From Cytophagales bacterium (lineage in GTDB: Bacteria; Bacteroidota; Bacteroidia; Cytophagales; Amoebophilaceae): DNA of 7,464 nucleotides. The position numbers and the translations under genes were made by a program. The stretch spans positions 1-7,464 of the forward strand of contig JAKSDE010000199.1 in the NCBI GenBank assembly GCA_022360235.1, read 5' to 3'. Every line of letters starts with the position of its first letter. Position 1 is the stretch's first letter. Positions 6,188-7,464 of the stretch are shown here, in pieces. Below the pieces are notes generated by a model, which did no database searches, was not told the origin of the DNA, and saw only the letters and a list, made by a program, of their open reading frames with translations.

Positions 6188-7072
6188 GCGCCCCTGCACG
6201 AGGCAGCAGCAAATGGCCACCTAGCGGTCGTAAAATTCCTTATAGAAAAGGGTGCGGATGTCAATGCACAAGATGATACTGGTCATACGTCCCTGCACAG
6301 GGCAGCTCAAGAGGGCCACCTAGCGGTCGTAAAATTCCTTATAGAAAAGGGCGCGGATAAAAATACAGTTGATAGAAAAGGTCGTACGCCCCTGCACGGG
6401 GCAGCTTTCAATGGCCACCTAGCGGTCGTAAAATTCCTTATAGAAAACGGTGCGGATGTCAATGCAGAGAATGATGATGATAGTCTGAAGCCCGTGCACG
6501 AGGCAGCTAGCAATGGCCATCTAGAGGTCGTAAAATTCCTTATAGAAATAGAAAAGAACACGGATGCCGTTGAAGCAATGCATGATTTTATGCTTGCCAT
6601 GGGCCTTGCAGCAGAAAATGGCTTCCTAGAGTTCTTAAAATTCTTAAAAGAGGAAGAGTTCTTAAAATTCTTGGAAGAAAACGGTAGGGATAAAGATGAG
6701 TTTTGGAATTCTCTGCTCTTCTTGGCAGCAAGAGAGGGCCATCTAGCGGTCGTAGAATTTCTTATAAAAGAGGGTGCGATTGTCGATGCAACATATAATT
6801 TTGGTAAGCCGCCCCTGGACGGGGCAGCTCAAAATGGCCGTCTAGCGGTCGTAAAACTCCTTATAGAAAAAGGTGCGAATGTCGGTGCAGCAAATAATAA
6901 TGGTAAGACGTCCCTACACAGGGCAGCGGAAAATGGCCACCTAGCGGTCGTAAAATTCTTTATAGAAAAAGGCGCGGATAAATATAAACTAGATCGTAGT
7001 GGTATGACGCCTCTGGACTGGGCAGCAGCAAATGGCCACCTAAAGGTTGTAGAACTTCTCAAAAATTCAGAC
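6188..7072 (+). repeat. Ankyrin-coding 99-bp tandem repeats, nine units
   Basis: The block GGCCACCTAGCGGTCGTAAA or a close variant recurs at 6215, 6314, 6413, 6515, 6737, 6836, 6935 and 7034. Most intervals are exactly 99 bases (33 residues). The protein unit is G.TPLH.AA.NGHLAVVKFLIE.GADVNA. Unit five (about 6575-6690) is degenerate and holds an internal 27-base duplication (6629-6655 and 6656-6682, EFLKFL twice). Near-identity at the DNA level suggests recent duplication or gene conversion. Confidence 0.92.
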
Positions 7073-7087
7073 GCAAATAACCCGTAA
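6494..7087 (+). CDS. Intact downstream part of the ankyrin gene, open from an in-frame GTG
   Basis: This is the longest conventional open frame of the broken locus: 197 residues from GTG 6494 to TAA 7087. It covers most of the fourth ankyrin repeat, a degenerate fifth one, and repeats six to nine. The GTG is the HisGlu-preceding codon of a repeat (VHEAASNGH), and there is no ribosome site in front of it. The frame is open back to 6185 with obvious ankyrin sequence. It is therefore best seen as a fragment of the gene that starts near 6024 rather than as a separate gene. It would lack any export signal if translated alone. Confidence 0.35.
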   Translation: MHEAASNGHLEVVKFLIEIEKNTDAVEAMHDFMLAMGLAAENGFLEFLKFLKEEEFLKFLEENGRDKDEFWNSLLFLAAREGHLAVVEFLIKEGAIVDATYNFGKPPLDGAAQNGRLAVVKLLIEKGANVGAANNNGKTSLHRAAENGHLAVVKFFIEKGADKYKLDRSGMTPLDWAAANGHLKVVELLKNSDANNP

Positions 7088-7160
7088 ACGGGTGTTCGTT
7101 ATGCTTATCCGCTCCAATAGGAAGGAACGACTCCTTAACTGTCTTACCCTCGTCATTTTT

Positions 7161-7248
7161 AATACTAGCCTGCTGCAAAACGCATCAAAATCCACTCATA
7201 TAGCTTATAAAGAAGGGATGTAACCTAGTTTTGCAACAGTCTCAATAC
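7161..7248. mobile_element. 78-bp MITE-like element with 5-bp AATAC direct repeats
   Basis: The left end AGCCTGCTGCAAAAC (7167-7181) and the reverse complement of the right end, AGACTGTTGCAAAAC (7228-7242), match at 13 of 15 positions. Directly outside the element (7166-7243) both sides carry AATAC (7161-7165 and 7244-7248), as expected for a target-site duplication. The interior of about 46 bases is too short for a transposase. CTGTTGCAAAA is a common form of IS ends, so this is probably a MITE or internally deleted IS moved by a transposase elsewhere. The IS family is uncertain. Confidence 0.65.
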
Positions 7249-7300
7249 GCAAATCTACCCCCCTTGTGGCTATTCAATTTCAATCGCATAAGGCAAACGC

Positions 7301-7327
7301 GCCTGTACACCTGTCATGCTTACAGGC
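7301..7327. repeat. Inverted repeat with two alternative stems
   Basis: GCCTGTA (7301-7307) pairs perfectly with TACAGGC (7321-7327). A competing stem uses CCTGT (7310-7314) with ACAGG (7322-7326). Neither is followed by a T run. It lies about 77 bases before the partial gene at the right edge and could be a leader structure or an operator. Confidence 0.35.
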
Positions 7328-7363
7328 TTCTTCATGCTTTCCGGGAACGTCATAATAATTGTG

Positions 7364-7379
7364 TAAAATATATATTTTA
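7364..7379. promoter_or_regulatory. 16-bp perfect AT palindrome with promoter-like boxes
   Basis: TAAAATATATATTTTA is its own reverse complement. It contains TATATTTT, one base off TAnnTTTG, in both directions, and ends 24 bases before the ATG of the partial gene. It may be the promoter of that gene. Such AT-only palindromes also arise by chance in AT-rich spacers. Confidence 0.3.
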
Positions 7380-7403
7380 AAAAAAATTTAATGACTTACT
7401 ATT

Positions 7404-7464
7404 ATGAAAAAGCAAACTAGACAAGCTCAGGGGGAGAACATGATTCAAAACAGCCTGGTGAATA
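7404..7464 (+). CDS. Start of an unidentified gene cut by the right edge
   Basis: Twenty codons are visible, beginning MKKQTRQAQGENMIQNSLVN, without a stop. The N-terminus is basic and polar and has no signal peptide in the visible part. ATG 7404 has no ribosome site. A second in-frame ATG at 7440 follows AGGGGGAG (7429-7436), though only three bases separate them. Either could be the start. The family cannot be told from this much. Confidence 0.45.
   Translation, partial: MKKQTRQAQGENMIQNSLVN

Larger units (their letters stand above)
6024..7087 (+). pseudogene. Frameshifted lipoprotein with nine ankyrin repeats
   Basis: The 5' part encodes a lipoprotein signal: RHILK, then the hydrophobic PIALVATLTVVG, then a lipobox cysteine (codon 6087-6089). 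A linker rich in Pro and Glu and the first half of an ankyrin motif (GADVNAENNN) follow. The frame then reaches a stop at 6222-6224. The ankyrin series continues, without a stop, in another frame from about 6188 to 7087. Aligning the repeats shows one missing base (or two extra) near 6183-6190. Restoring it would give about 354 residues. The codon where the signal peptide should begin (6024) is ATT, not ATG. The only upstream ATGs (5883, 5934) precede the promoter and would put the cysteine at residue 69 or 52. Two lesions point to decay, though a sequencing error or ATT initiation could explain either. Ankyrin proteins of this kind usually bind host or partner proteins. Confidence 0.75.
7088..7403. 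other. 316-base spacer with a MITE-like element and hairpins, no intact gene
   Basis: After the ankyrin stop codon come a small four-base hairpin around the stop (7081-7092), the MITE-like element (7161-7248), a hairpin (7301-7327), a palindrome (7364-7379) and the leader of the partial gene at the right edge. A 27-codon minus-strand frame (7270-7353, beginning MTFPESMKKP) is present but too short to call as a gene. Confidence 0.55.

Noticed and set aside
6307..6600. Minus-strand open frames opposite the ankyrin repeats (also 6829-7062)
   Set aside because: They are antisense shadows: their repeated pattern mirrors the ankyrin units and they have no starts or homologies of their own.
6188..7072. 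Regularly spaced repeats resembling a CRISPR array
   Set aside because: The 99-base period is coding, in frame, and gives canonical 33-residue ankyrin motifs; there are no unique spacers.

Overview
The window looks like chromosomal DNA from a Bacteroidota endosymbiont or its close kin. The reasons are AT-rich spacers, weak A-rich translation starts, a promoter matching the Bacteroidota pattern (TTTG, spacer, TAnnTTTG), a MnmA with a Bacteroidota-like appearance, a thioredoxin followed by a small DUF6952-like gene, mobile-element debris, and a lipoprotein with nearly identical ankyrin repeats. Amoebophilus/Cardinium-type symbionts (Amoebophilaceae) fit best. That placement is inference; no rRNA or marker search was possible.

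Layout. Bases 35-661 (minus) hold a divergent TrpF-like barrel protein that has lost the usual catalytic Cys and Asp. Divergent from it, 896-1481 (plus) is a two-gene unit: a thioredoxin with a WCGHC site, then an overlapping 80-residue helical protein. Bases 1482-1986 have no intact gene. They hold a second, inverted copy of the sequence at the window's left edge, a pair of IS-like inverted ends and a possible coding remnant. mnmA (1987-3096, plus) meets hemB (3157-4143, minus) tail to tail. A spacer with a perfect hairpin and a 19-bp tandem repeat separates hemB from a divergent M20 dipeptidase (4435-5832, plus).

Bases 5957-7087 carry a good promoter followed by a lipoprotein signal and nine ankyrin repeats. 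The reading frame is broken near 6186 and there is no ATG at the expected signal-peptide start, so I call it a pseudogene. After it come a 78-bp MITE-like element flanked by AATAC direct repeats, a spacer with hairpins, and the first 20 codons of a gene running off the right edge (7404 on).

The genes do not form one pathway. They are housekeeping functions (tRNA thiolation, tetrapyrrole synthesis, peptide breakdown, redox) separated by spacers carrying decay and transposition scars. I found no convincing new multi-gene system. The points most worth a second look are the inverted repeat bracketing the left block, the TrpF-like protein without its catalytic residues, the doubly damaged ankyrin lipoprotein and the MITE-like element.
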